Assembly: GCA_026134085.1 (NCBI GenBank)
Contig: JAOQIN010000006.1
Coordinates: 1-64,000, forward strand
Origin: Candidatus Methanoxibalbensis ujae
Lineage (GTDB): Archaea > Halobacteriota > Syntropharchaeia > Alkanophagales > Methanospirareceae
Direction: 5' to 3'
DNA length: 64,000 bases
Positions 28,830-38,394 of the stretch are shown piece after piece. The position numbers were made by a program, and so were the translations under genes. The notes under the pieces are model-generated. The model did no database searches, was not told the DNA's origin, and saw nothing but the letters and a program-made list of their open reading frames with translations. The stretch's first letter is position 1, and each line of letters opens with the position of its first letter.

Positions 28830-29640
28830 AAGGCGTCTCAAAGCAGTTTGTTGACCTGAGTCTGCGCTGAGGTGCCTGCGAGCCCCTTTCAATCAGCGTC
28901 AATCCCAAACCGCATCTTCTGCGCACCATAATTTCACCCATGATGCCTGTATATTTCCGCATTATGAACAACCGCATCTTCAAACAGATTCACTTCCCTT
29001 TTCACAATTTCCCCGAGTTCATCGTCCCCTTTCATGAATGGGGACAAACTCTGTAAATCCACCTGTCTCTTGCTGTATTATTTTGAAAATATGCTCTATC
29101 CCTTCCTCAATACTTTCAATATGGTCATGCATCATCGTCGCAGTAGTTGGTATTTTCAAGCGATGTGGTCTTAATAATACTTTCCCACTTTTTTGTTCGC
29201 ACTTTCAGGCATATCGCCCATCTCAATCTCATCTCATCATTCAGTATTTCCGCAGCGGTTCCGGGTATTGAATTGATGATGCCTTCAATTCCCTCAGAAC
29301 TTTCTCACAATTCATACAGAGCTGCGTGAGGGAAAATTTCCATCAGGGAGAATGCATAAGCACATCAAATTCAGACTTTATCCGCTCAAGCATTTCACAG
29401 TGGAAATCTATTGTTAAGTCCGGATGAAGACCTCATATTTCTGTCGCCTCAGGAGACACAGCTTCCTTAATTTTAAAATATTCTCAATCCTCAATTCGCC
29501 CGGCGCAGAACTTGCACGGGCATTCGTGGCTTCTGTTCATGACACACGCAAAGACCAGCACTCAAGATTGCTTCAACTGCGCCACATTTTGCAGACGAAG
29601 CGGAAGGGCGGAGCAGAAAATGCATGAGGATATGCCAGCC
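28830..29640 (-). pseudogene. Decayed cofH-like (FO synthase subunit 2) radical SAM gene
   Basis: Frame-broken fragments: 'CPCKFCAG', 'KVLRELKASSI', 'LKIPTTATMMHDHIESIEEGIEHIFKIIQQETGGFTEFVP', 'ASWVKLWCAEDAVW', in order on the minus strand. Confidence 0.7.
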
Positions 29641-29698
29641 CTCCTCTAAGCGGAGGAAGCAGGTCAGCTCTTTGCGTTTTAAAAGATAACGGATTCAA

Positions 29699-31087
29699 TC
29701 ACAGATTCAATCTCTCCTTCCAGTATTTTATCACCATTTCCACTTTTCTCTGCGCAATTCCTGTGTATTTTTCCGGATTAAAAACTATTTCCTTCTGTAT
29801 ATCAGTGAATTTTTGCAGGTAATAAGCGATTTCTTCATCCTGCATTGCTATCTGCCTGAGAGATTTTCCCTCTTTGTATGCTTTGAATGATAGAGTTCTG
29901 ACTTTTTCATGAGCATCAGGATGGCCGTGAAGTGCCAGCATTATGTACAGTGGTTCTGCGATAATGTCATCTCTTGAAATATTGAAGTTACGCCTCATTC
30001 GCTCTCTGTCCACTGTCAATCTCTCGGATATGCGCTTTAATCTTCGTATGCAGTGGTCAAAAGCGACAAGAAGTTCTGCGATGTATCGCTGTGATGCGGA
30101 ATTTGTGAGGTCTCTCTGATGTTCTGAAATCTGATCAAGGTGCATCGTCAATATCTGGGGCATAAAACGCTTCCATATGCTCTTAACATTTTCAAATCCG
30201 ACAGGGTTCCGCTTTTGTGGCATTGTTGAGGAGCCAACCTGCGTCTCATGAACTCGCTCACTTACCTCTGCTATCTCGCTTCTCTGGAGATGCCGCATGT
30301 CGTCACAGAAGTTTGCAAGAACAGAAAAACATGCGATAACCGCATGAACAACCTCCAAAATGTTCTCAGGCGGCACTATCTGCGTTGATATAAGCGCAGG
30401 CTTCAGATTCAACTGCTTCAAAACATCCCTTTCAAATGATTCTGCATCATCAAAAACCGCTGAAATCGCGTTGTAAGCTCCGACAGCACCTGAAAATTTC
30501 CCTTCCAAACTCTCAGCGGCGCGCTTCAAACGCAGTATGCATGTGCCCAGCCTGTGCACATAAACAGCGATCGCGAAGCCGAATGTGATCGGGATTGCGT
30601 GCTGACCGTGTGTCCTGCCTATCTGTAATGTGTCCTTCTCCTCAGCTGCAATGGATATCCAAACGCGCTCAAGTGCAATCAGATCGGGGATTATGACTTT
30701 CTCAAGAGCATCTTTGTAGCGAAGAGCGTTTGCTGTGTCCACAATATCATACGAAGTTGCGCAAAGATGCACATATGGTCTTGCCTCCTCGCTCACTCTT
30801 CTCCTTATCACATTCACCAACGCTCTTATGTCGTGTCTTGTGCGCTCCTCCTCCTCATAAACCTCGGCAGCGGTCACTTCATCACACGCTCTCACAATCT
30901 CCTCGCAATGTTCCTTCTTCATTATGCCCCGATCTGCAAGTGCGATCGCAAGTGCCGCTTCCACTTTCGCCTTGTATCTCACAAAAGCATCCTCTGAAAG
31001 ATACTCACGGAGATCATCAACTGCATACCTGTAATCCGTCGGTGAGAACATTGAAAATCTTGAAAATTTTGATTCTTTTGATTTCAT
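29699..31087 (-). CDS. purB: Adenylosuccinate lyase
   Basis: 'GRTHGQHAIPITFGFA', signature 'QVGSSTMPQKRNPVGFENV'; start uncertain (longer ORF to 31222). Confidence 0.93.
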   Translation of the reverse strand: MKSKESKFSRFSMFSPTDYRYAVDDLREYLSEDAFVRYKAKVEAALAIALADRGIMKKEHCEEIVRACDEVTAAEVYEEEERTRHDIRALVNVIRRRVSEEARPYVHLCATSYDIVDTANALRYKDALEKVIIPDLIALERVWISIAAEEKDTLQIGRTHGQHAIPITFGFAIAVYVHRLGTCILRLKRAAESLEGKFSGAVGAYNAISAVFDDAESFERDVLKQLNLKPALISTQIVPPENILEVVHAVIACFSVLANFCDDMRHLQRSEIAEVSERVHETQVGSSTMPQKRNPVGFENVKSIWKRFMPQILTMHLDQISEHQRDLTNSASQRYIAELLVAFDHCIRRLKRISERLTVDRERMRRNFNISRDDIIAEPLYIMLALHGHPDAHEKVRTLSFKAYKEGKSLRQIAMQDEEIAYYLQKFTDIQKEIVFNPEKYTGIAQRKVEMVIKYWKERLNL

Positions 31088-31184
31088 CTCCACGCTTTCC
31101 TTTTTTGTCCTTTCTTTTTGTCCTTTCTCGGACCTGTTGATTTTGAATCTTCCCGGTCTCAGTCCGGTCTCAAGTTTGGACATT

Positions 31185-32021
31185 TCACTCGCAGAACAGG
31201 CGTCGCTGTCTTGGGTCTTCAAGTGCTATGACCGTTTTCAACACCCACTCAATCCTGTTTCTCCATATGACATCATCCTCAGTGGCGCCTGTGTGTTTTG
31301 ACTCAAAAATGAAGTAAACCCTGTCCTTCATCAGCATTTCATCCCTGTCCATTGGCTTTTCCGCTCTCACATCATGTCCGAGGCAGACACGCTGATCGCA
31401 GAAGAACTGACAGCGGTCATCATAAAAATAGAAGCAGCGAAATCTCGGCTTCGTCATGCCGAGCGTCTTTCCATTCCATGCGCTCGTGTGCAGGAACTCT
31501 CCGCTTTCAGATGTGTTTTCTGCGATTTTCACACGCTCCCTCTCCTTCTCAACATGCTTTACAAAATTCAACTCGCCCACCCTTATGCTCTCCGGTCGCC
31601 TGTCGTCAAGTGGGAAGAACTCGCTTATCTCAGCATCAACAACATCCCACCTGCTCAGATGATCATCACGAATCGGGAACACACGCCTCAGATTTTTGTG
31701 CTCATCGGACGCTATTGCTGTTTCTCCATTCACATGTAATATGATGAAACGCATTCTCTCAGGCAGCATATCCGCGAACATGCCGCGCTCAAACCATTCA
31801 CGAAGTGCCCAGACGGTCTCCTTTCTGCCCTTTGGCTTGAACCTCACGAGACCTATGTCCCCCTGCAGCTTCTGCACATACACATGATAGGGAGCCTTCT
31901 GCCTGAGATTCCCGGATATCTCTCTTATCTCGCTCCATGTCAGCGGCTCCTCCTTCAGCGATAAAACCCTCTCAACCTCATTTTTGAACGCCTCATAACC
32001 CATACAGACACACCACCCCAT
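31185..32021 (-). CDS. Hypothetical protein, possible wHTH N-terminus
   Basis: Long ORF; 'EPLTWSEIREISGNLRQKAPYHVYVQKLQGDIGLVRFKPKGRKETVWAL'; no confident family. Confidence 0.55.
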   Translation of the reverse strand: MGWCVCMGYEAFKNEVERVLSLKEEPLTWSEIREISGNLRQKAPYHVYVQKLQGDIGLVRFKPKGRKETVWALREWFERGMFADMLPERMRFIILHVNGETAIASDEHKNLRRVFPIRDDHLSRWDVVDAEISEFFPLDDRRPESIRVGELNFVKHVEKERERVKIAENTSESGEFLHTSAWNGKTLGMTKPRFRCFYFYDDRCQFFCDQRVCLGHDVRAEKPMDRDEMLMKDRVYFIFESKHTGATEDDVIWRNRIEWVLKTVIALEDPRQRRLFCE

Positions 32022-32096
32022 GCTCCCCCATTCCCGCTCTCACATCACATCATACCATATCATCATATCATTATCCATTATCCATTCATTCTTCAT

Positions 32097-32522
32097 TCAT
32101 TCTGACGACATCACGCACATATGAATTGTTCTTATCACCTCATCAACAGAACGAACAACTGAGCCGCATAGCCATCTCACAAAGGGGTCCAATCTTCTCT
32201 CCCTATCCGTCCATATTCCCACGATCATCTTCCCCTTAGCCCGCGCATATCCTATCTCGCACATTGTGCCGGCATCCATTCCATCAAGAATGGCAACCAC
32301 AACATCACTTCTCTCTATGCATCGCAAGTCCTCCTCAAAAACCTCTGAGGAGCCGCTTTCAACATATCCTATGTCAAGCGGCGTTTTCACATGAGTGAAT
32401 CCTGCATTCTCCATCGCGGATTTCAAATCTCTCATGAACGCTTCCTCTGAGGTCGTGAAGAAAGGGCCTATGATGAAAATGTCTCGCTCTTTCTCACCAC
32501 TCATTACTCCCGCATTGGCCAC
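32097..32522 (-). CDS. Nucleoside 2-deoxyribosyltransferase-like protein
   Basis: 'IFIIGPFFTTSEEAF...FEEDLRCIERSDVVVAILDGMDAGTMCEIGYARAKGKMIVGIWTD'. Confidence 0.87.
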   Translation of the reverse strand: MANAGVMSGEKERDIFIIGPFFTTSEEAFMRDLKSAMENAGFTHVKTPLDIGYVESGSSEVFEEDLRCIERSDVVVAILDGMDAGTMCEIGYARAKGKMIVGIWTDRERRLDPFVRWLCGSVVRSVDEVIRTIHMCVMSSE

Positions 32523-33020
32523 GACATAAAAAAAGAAAGCGCTTCATAGCGAGCGCCCACTCCGTCCTCTCTCTCATGATACACGATCTCCAATAACACA
32601 CAATCTCCATGCAATCAAAAGCTCTTTTCACCCTGATTTGGAAGGGCGCATCTCGTGGCGAGCCGCACAACTGCACCCGTGATTGCATGGCTCGCATTGC
32701 TGCATTCTTCAATTTCAATCTTCAATTTCAATGATGCATTCTTCAATCTCAATGATTCGCCTGTCGTTATGTGTGTGGAGGTGTGCAGCCTGCCACTGGT
32801 GATTGTCATCGGCTCCGAGCATAAGAAAAAAGGCAATTTTTTCCTTTGTTTTCATATTCAATTATGCCCGCCTGCCATGCGTCTTCAGAGCGATGAGCGT
32901 TGGGAGCGATGATGAGGATTCCACAAGGCGGGCGACACTTTCCCTATCGTGTCTGTGAGTGTGTGTGTGAATGTGAAGAATGTGCGTAGTGAGTATGAGC
33001 AAGTATGAATATGACGGCAT

Positions 33021-34943
33021 TCATGGCACACGACATATAAGCGAGCGTCTCCTGCAGTGTTCTCGTATGATATCTGCTCTTGTGATTATTCCGAGAAGTT
33101 CAGCCTCTCCCCGCACGATTCCCTCAGGGGCTGCGCTGCTTTCTGATGGTTTTTGACGCTTCACGACCGGAAGCCTTCCGACGCCGAAATTTTCCATTCG
33201 CTGCAAAGCATCTTCAAGGAACTCATCGGGATATGCGACGACCACATCTCTTATGCATATCTCGCCGACCGTGCTGTTCATCCTGCAGTCTTCGCGTGCG
33301 CGCTCAAGGTCTGTGATTGAGACGATGCCCACCATCCTGCCGCGCTCGTTCACCACTGGATACACGATATGACCCTGCTCTTCAGCGAATAAAAGCGCAT
33401 CTGCAACACTCATTTTCTCGGGGATCGTGATTATGTCCTTTGTGCATGCATCTTTAACGCGAATTCCCTCAAGCAAGTCAACGAAAAACTCCCTGCGATG
33501 TGCGGGTGACTCTCTTCTTGTTTCAGTCTGCTCCGGGTATATGGTTATGTCTCCGCTCAGCATGTATGCGGGCACGATAGCGAGCAGCGCGGGCACAAAA
33601 AGCTCATAAGAGCCTGAAATTTCGCAGACAACGAAAAGCGATGTGAGCGGTGCATTCGCTGCAGCAGCGAAGAAAGCAGCAGCGCCAACAAGCGCAAAAA
33701 CCCCCGGCTCCGCATCATGAAATGTCTGAAGCGCTTCTCCCAGCAATCCGCCGAGCGCGGCACCTATGGTGAGTGATGGAACGAAGGAACCTCCACTTCC
33801 GCCGGAACCGAGAGTGAGAGATGTCGCAATTATTTTCGCAATCATAACACACATGAGCACAACAATCGTGAGCTCTCCGCGGAAAGCGAGCTGCAGGAAA
33901 CCGTAGCCACCGCCGAGAATGCCTGATGTGAAATCAATGCACGCTCTTTCATAATCACAAATCACCGTAAGCAGCATGATGAAAAGAAGAAAAATGACGC
34001 CAAACAACAGACCGCCGAGCGCGGGTTTCAGAAAATTCGGCACACTTTTTATTCCATAAAAAAAATGCTTGGCATATGCTGAAGTCTTCGCAAATAAAAA
34101 TGAGAGAGGAACACACAAAATTCCGAGAACGAGGAAGAAGAAGAGAGGAAGCGGTTTGAAAATGGAATCTATGTTGAAATGCATCTCATATATGTGCCCG
34201 AGACCGAAGAAGGAGCACGACACCACATATGCTGAGATCGCGCTTATTATCGCTGGAATCAACGCTTCAACCTCCATATCACGTCTGTAAAGCGTTTCAA
34301 TGCCGAAAAAAGCACCTCCAAGCGGTGATTTGAATATGGCGGCAATTCCAGCACCTGCACCAGCAACCACAAGCCTCCTGCGCTCCCTGCTGCTGAGTGA
34401 ACGCCTGAACTTACCCAATACCGAACCTATCGCAGCGCCGAGCATGGCACTCGGGCCCTCACGACCAGCACTGCCGCCTGTTGATATAGTGAGAACCGAG
34501 CATATACCACGTATAATGCCCTCCTTCGCTGAGATTTCACCCTGACGATTGTGAAAAGCATCTATGAAAACGCCTGTCTCGTGAAAATCCCACCACCTAT
34601 TGCGGAGGAAATGAGATTTCAGTATGCCCACTATAAGACCTCCAAATGCCGGAATCAATGCGAGAACAAGCATGAATAGGGGACTTGAGAACGCTCCCCT
34701 CCCCAGAAGCGCGTGAAAGCGAAAGAACTCCTTTTCATATGCGGGCATTGGCATCTCATAGGCGCCGAGATTCCCAATGTGATGAAGGAAGAAGGGAGAA
34801 AAAAAGCTCAATGCAATAAAAAACAGTGCTATCCCGAGACCAACAGTTATGCCGACAAGCGCATAATGAAATGTCAGCTTTCCCCATGTCTCCAGTTCCT
34901 TGAGCTCGTATGCCATCTCATCCACCCGCTTCGTCAGACTCAC
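33021..34943 (-). CDS. ClC-family chloride channel/antiporter with C-terminal CBS pair
   Basis: 'GGSAGREGPSAMLGAAIGSVLGK', 'GGAFFGIETLYRRD', 'TLGSGGSGGSFVPSLTIGAALGG'; CBS-like 'MSVADALLFAEEQGHIVYPVVNERGRMVGIVSITDLERA'. Confidence 0.93.
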   Translation of the reverse strand: MSLTKRVDEMAYELKELETWGKLTFHYALVGITVGLGIALFFIALSFFSPFFLHHIGNLGAYEMPMPAYEKEFFRFHALLGRGAFSSPLFMLVLALIPAFGGLIVGILKSHFLRNRWWDFHETGVFIDAFHNRQGEISAKEGIIRGICSVLTISTGGSAGREGPSAMLGAAIGSVLGKFRRSLSSRERRRLVVAGAGAGIAAIFKSPLGGAFFGIETLYRRDMEVEALIPAIISAISAYVVSCSFFGLGHIYEMHFNIDSIFKPLPLFFFLVLGILCVPLSFLFAKTSAYAKHFFYGIKSVPNFLKPALGGLLFGVIFLLFIMLLTVICDYERACIDFTSGILGGGYGFLQLAFRGELTIVVLMCVMIAKIIATSLTLGSGGSGGSFVPSLTIGAALGGLLGEALQTFHDAEPGVFALVGAAAFFAAAANAPLTSLFVVCEISGSYELFVPALLAIVPAYMLSGDITIYPEQTETRRESPAHRREFFVDLLEGIRVKDACTKDIITIPEKMSVADALLFAEEQGHIVYPVVNERGRMVGIVSITDLERAREDCRMNSTVGEICIRDVVVAYPDEFLEDALQRMENFGVGRLPVVKRQKPSESSAAPEGIVRGEAELLGIITRADIIREHCRRRSLICRVP

Positions 34944-35163
34944 TCAGCAGCCATCGTTAAATTACGCCTCGTCAATCGTTATTTTTATCCGCTTCTGTCC
35001 ACTTAAGATGTCTCATCAGTCATCAGAAAAAATTCAAACTCATGCTTCCATGCCTGATGTTACGGCGGAGCGGCGGAGGAGTCGGCACTGCTCGAAGCAG
35101 GTGCCTTTAAACGACTTTGAAGGTGAGAAATGATGAGAGCAGAAACGGCTGGTGACATGAGCT

Positions 35164-35201
35164 TGCATATGCAAGCATGCAAGCATGCAAGCATGCGAGC
35201 A
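35164..35201. repeat. Tandem 8-bp repeat GCAAGCAT built on palindromic GCATGC
   Basis: tgcatatgcaagcatgcaagcatgcaagcatgcgagc. Confidence 0.9.
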
Positions 35202-35219
35202 GGATGAGTGTTGGTCGCG

Positions 35220-36143
35220 ATGACAGTATGCAGCAGGAGGAATTGCAGTAAACCCGCAGTGATATACCAGAAATATTCAGGATTGCATCTATGCAGGGAG
35301 CATTTTCTTATTGATGTTGAGCGAAAAGTGAGGGATGAGATGCGCAAGCATGCGATGATAGGTAGAAATGAGCGAATTGCTGTTGCATTAAGTGGTGGAA
35401 AGGACAGTTCAGTGCTTCTTTTCATGCTGAAACGGATACTGAAAGAGAGAAGAGATCTTGAAATATTCGCAATTTCCGTTGATGAGGGAATTGGAGGATT
35501 CCGTGATAAGACGATTGAGAATGCGCGCCGTGTGGCTGAGGAGCTGGGTGTGCAGCATCACATATTCTCATTTGAGTCATATTTTGGACTCACAGTTGAC
35601 GATTTTGCATCTGCCGGATTTGAGCAGGCACCCTGCTCTTTCTGTGGAGTGCTGCGCAGGAAGTTGATAGAGAAAAAGGCGCGTGAGCTCGGAGCCACGA
35701 AGGTCGCAGTTGCGCATAACCTTGATGATGAGGCACAGACAATCATGCTGAACTACCTGAAGGGAGATTTTGAGAGATTGATCCGCCTGAACGCACGAAG
35801 AGAGGAGTTCATCCCCCGCATAAAACCACTTCGCTCAGTGCCTGAAAAGGAAATTGCGCTTTATGCGATCATTCGTAAAATACCTTTTACGACGGCTGAA
35901 TGTCCGTATGTGCGAAGATCATTGAGATTCTCTGTCAAAAAAATGTTGAATGATATGGAGCGCCTGCATGCGGGCATAAAATATTCGGTTGTGCGCGGAT
36001 ACGAGCGTCTTGTGAGGATGCTGCCCTCTCAGAAATACGAGCTCAGACACTGTGAAATATGCGGATATCCTTCCGCATCAGATATATGCAAATCCTGCGA
36101 AATGCTCACAAAACTGCGACAGCGACTTCAGCACGGCGACTGA
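35220..36143 (+). CDS. tRNA 2-thiolation enzyme (TtuA/Ncs6 family)
   Basis: 'CSRRNCSKPAVIYQKYSGLHLCREHF', PP-loop 'VALSGGKDSSVLLFML', 'PCSFCGVLRRKLI', 'AHNLDDEAQTIMLNYLKGD', C-terminal 'CEICGYPSASDICKSCEML'. Confidence 0.92.
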   Translation: MTVCSRRNCSKPAVIYQKYSGLHLCREHFLIDVERKVRDEMRKHAMIGRNERIAVALSGGKDSSVLLFMLKRILKERRDLEIFAISVDEGIGGFRDKTIENARRVAEELGVQHHIFSFESYFGLTVDDFASAGFEQAPCSFCGVLRRKLIEKKARELGATKVAVAHNLDDEAQTIMLNYLKGDFERLIRLNARREEFIPRIKPLRSVPEKEIALYAIIRKIPFTTAECPYVRRSLRFSVKKMLNDMERLHAGIKYSVVRGYERLVRMLPSQKYELRHCEICGYPSASDICKSCEMLTKLRQRLQHGD

Positions 36144-36964
36144 CCTCGCCTGATTATTTTGAGAAAATCATCCACAAAGGATAAAGCCTCAGGAAGTATC
36201 ATGAAAACTGCATAAGCAATTATGAAAAGCGACAGAAGCGTCAGTGATCTCGCGATATAGTCGTGCGCAATGTCAAAACTCTCAATAGGCGTGCATCCTA
36301 AGGATTCAAACCAGTTCTCAAAATATGCAGCGCAAACAAACACATTCCTCAAAATGTTCAGCACATATATCACCGGCACAGATATGAGAAATGCAATTAT
36401 CCTCCTCTTAATGTGAGCTGAAACGCCGAGCGTCAGACCGGCAAACAGCGCCATGCTCTGTATTGCGGTGCATGCGAGAATTATCGTCACAGGTCCGTAT
36501 GACTTATGAAAATCGCCTTGCGTGTATATGTTCGCCGGATACTCAGTGTATGTATGTGTTATAAAATTGAGAACACGGGATGTCAGCGATGCGGTTCCAT
36601 ATATTATCAGATCATTCATAAAAGGAATCTCGGCAAATGTGAAATATACAACTGATGCGATGAACGCAACTCTTGTAAGCGTCAAAAAAGTGTGTCTCGC
36701 ACCATCTGACCATCTGAACACAAATAAAAAACATGTAAAAACTCCAAATAGAACGAAAAAAATGCTCATTATCGCGTCAAATTCCTCTCCCTCGCTCGCA
36801 TATTGAGATGCCTCAACATATGCATACACGCATATCAGCATCCACGCGATTATGTTCATCGTCCTGAACGCACGCTCTTTTTTATGCGCGCCTTTTATTG
36901 CTGCGTCAAGCAGAAGCGATGTCCCGAACAGCAGAGATGCTGTGAATGATACAAAACCATACAT
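36128..36964 (-). CDS. artA: Archaeosortase (ArtA-like exosortase family)
   Basis: Polytopic with the Cys/Arg/His triad arrangement: 'TIILACTAIQSMALFAG', 'VIYVLNILRNVFVCAAYF', 'FDIAHDYIARSLTLL'. Confidence 0.83.
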   Translation of the reverse strand: MYGFVSFTASLLFGTSLLLDAAIKGAHKKERAFRTMNIIAWMLICVYAYVEASQYASEGEEFDAIMSIFFVLFGVFTCFLFVFRWSDGARHTFLTLTRVAFIASVVYFTFAEIPFMNDLIIYGTASLTSRVLNFITHTYTEYPANIYTQGDFHKSYGPVTIILACTAIQSMALFAGLTLGVSAHIKRRIIAFLISVPVIYVLNILRNVFVCAAYFENWFESLGCTPIESFDIAHDYIARSLTLLSLFIIAYAVFMILPEALSFVDDFLKIIRRGQSPC

Positions 36965-37636
36965 GCTGACATCCCTCCTCTCATTATGCTTCGTTTCATT
37001 TTTTTACCTTTTCAGTGAAATTCTGGTTTCTGCAACGCATGAGACATGAGTGAGCGTATGAGTGTGCGTCATTCTGCCCGGCGTTGTGAGCTTTCTGAAC
37101 GCAGCAGTGAGAGCTTGTTCTGCCGAAGTCCATCTTTTTCGCCTCAAGGCCATCTTTTTCGCCTCAAGGAGACTCCTCAGGGATCGGGAGGAATTGGGTA
37201 TATTAAAAGAGGATATATCACCATGACCATACATCTTGCCAGAAGCGTGACGACCGGGGATCAACCTGAATTTCCTTCTCTATATAATAATATATTCAAA
37301 TTACTATTACATCCTTGATTTCTATCTGTGTGGAAACAATGAATCTGAATCCTGCAAAAAAGGGAAAGTTTCTGTTTGCTCTGATATGAAGAAGGAGATG
37401 TTGTGGAAGTTTTAATTCATTCGAATCTGTTAGAAACAAAAAAGAGTTTAAAGGGAGCAGTAAACCTCGATTTTATCCTTTCGGTAAATGGACAGAAGGA
37501 TCGGTAATGAGAGGCGGAACTGTGCAAATGCATTAATGAATCCGTGATTGTTGCCGGGTTGCGTCACCCGCAGTGACATCAGCCCAGTAGGGGAGAGGTA
37601 GTCCATGTATCAGCATCAAATAATTATATAATTATC

Positions 37637-38314
37637 ATGTCAAACACAAAGCCCGGCAGGATGTTCATCGCGGCGGTTCAGCGGTTCTCACTCATTGAAT
37701 ATCCCGGCAAGATATCATGTGTGGTGTTCACTCAGGGCTGTAATTTCCGCTGCTCATACTGTTTCAATCCCGAACTCATACCGATTCGCAAAGGCATTAT
37801 CGCGGAGAGCGAAGTGCTTTCTTTTCTTGAACGCCGTCGTTCGCTGCTGGATGCTGTTGTTCTCACGGGAGGGGAGCCCCTGCTTCATGAGATCGCAGAC
37901 TTCATCAATGCAATAAAGCAAAATTTCCTTGTGGGACTCGTGACAAACGGATCATTTCCCGAGCGCCTCCTGCATGTCATTGATTCAATTGATTTTGTTG
38001 CGATGGATGTGAAGGCACCACCTCACAAATATGAAAATGTGGTTGGAGTGAAGATTTCACCTGAAAAAATCATGAAAAGCATATCAATCATCATGAAAAA
38101 GGCGAAGGATTATGAGTTCCGCACAACTGTCATAAAAACACTGAGTAAGGAGGATGTTATAGATATAGGAAGAATGGTGGAAGGCGCAAAGAAACTCGTG
38201 CTTCAGAGACCCCGATCGGCGAAAGGTGTTTATGTTTCGCCTCGTGAGAGCACTGAAATTGAGGAATTGCGTCGTAAACTGGAGAGATATGTGCAGAAAT
38301 GCATCGTTCGCTGA
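37637..38314 (+). CDS. nrdG: Anaerobic ribonucleotide reductase activating protein-like radical SAM enzyme
   Basis: 'FSLIEYPGKISCVVFTQGCNFRCSYCFNPELIP' (CxxxCxxC), 'DAVVLTGGEPLLHE'. Confidence 0.86.
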   Translation: MSNTKPGRMFIAAVQRFSLIEYPGKISCVVFTQGCNFRCSYCFNPELIPIRKGIIAESEVLSFLERRRSLLDAVVLTGGEPLLHEIADFINAIKQNFLVGLVTNGSFPERLLHVIDSIDFVAMDVKAPPHKYENVVGVKISPEKIMKSISIIMKKAKDYEFRTTVIKTLSKEDVIDIGRMVEGAKKLVLQRPRSAKGVYVSPRESTEIEELRRKLERYVQKCIVR

Positions 38315-38394
38315 TGCTTATTATGCGCAATATGCGATGTGAGGGGCGGCGCGAAGTGGCGCTGAAGGAAGTGGCGCGGATGAGTGGTTGAGGG

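Noticed and set aside
30730-31140. 136-aa plus-strand ORF
   Set aside because: Antisense to purB, no motif.
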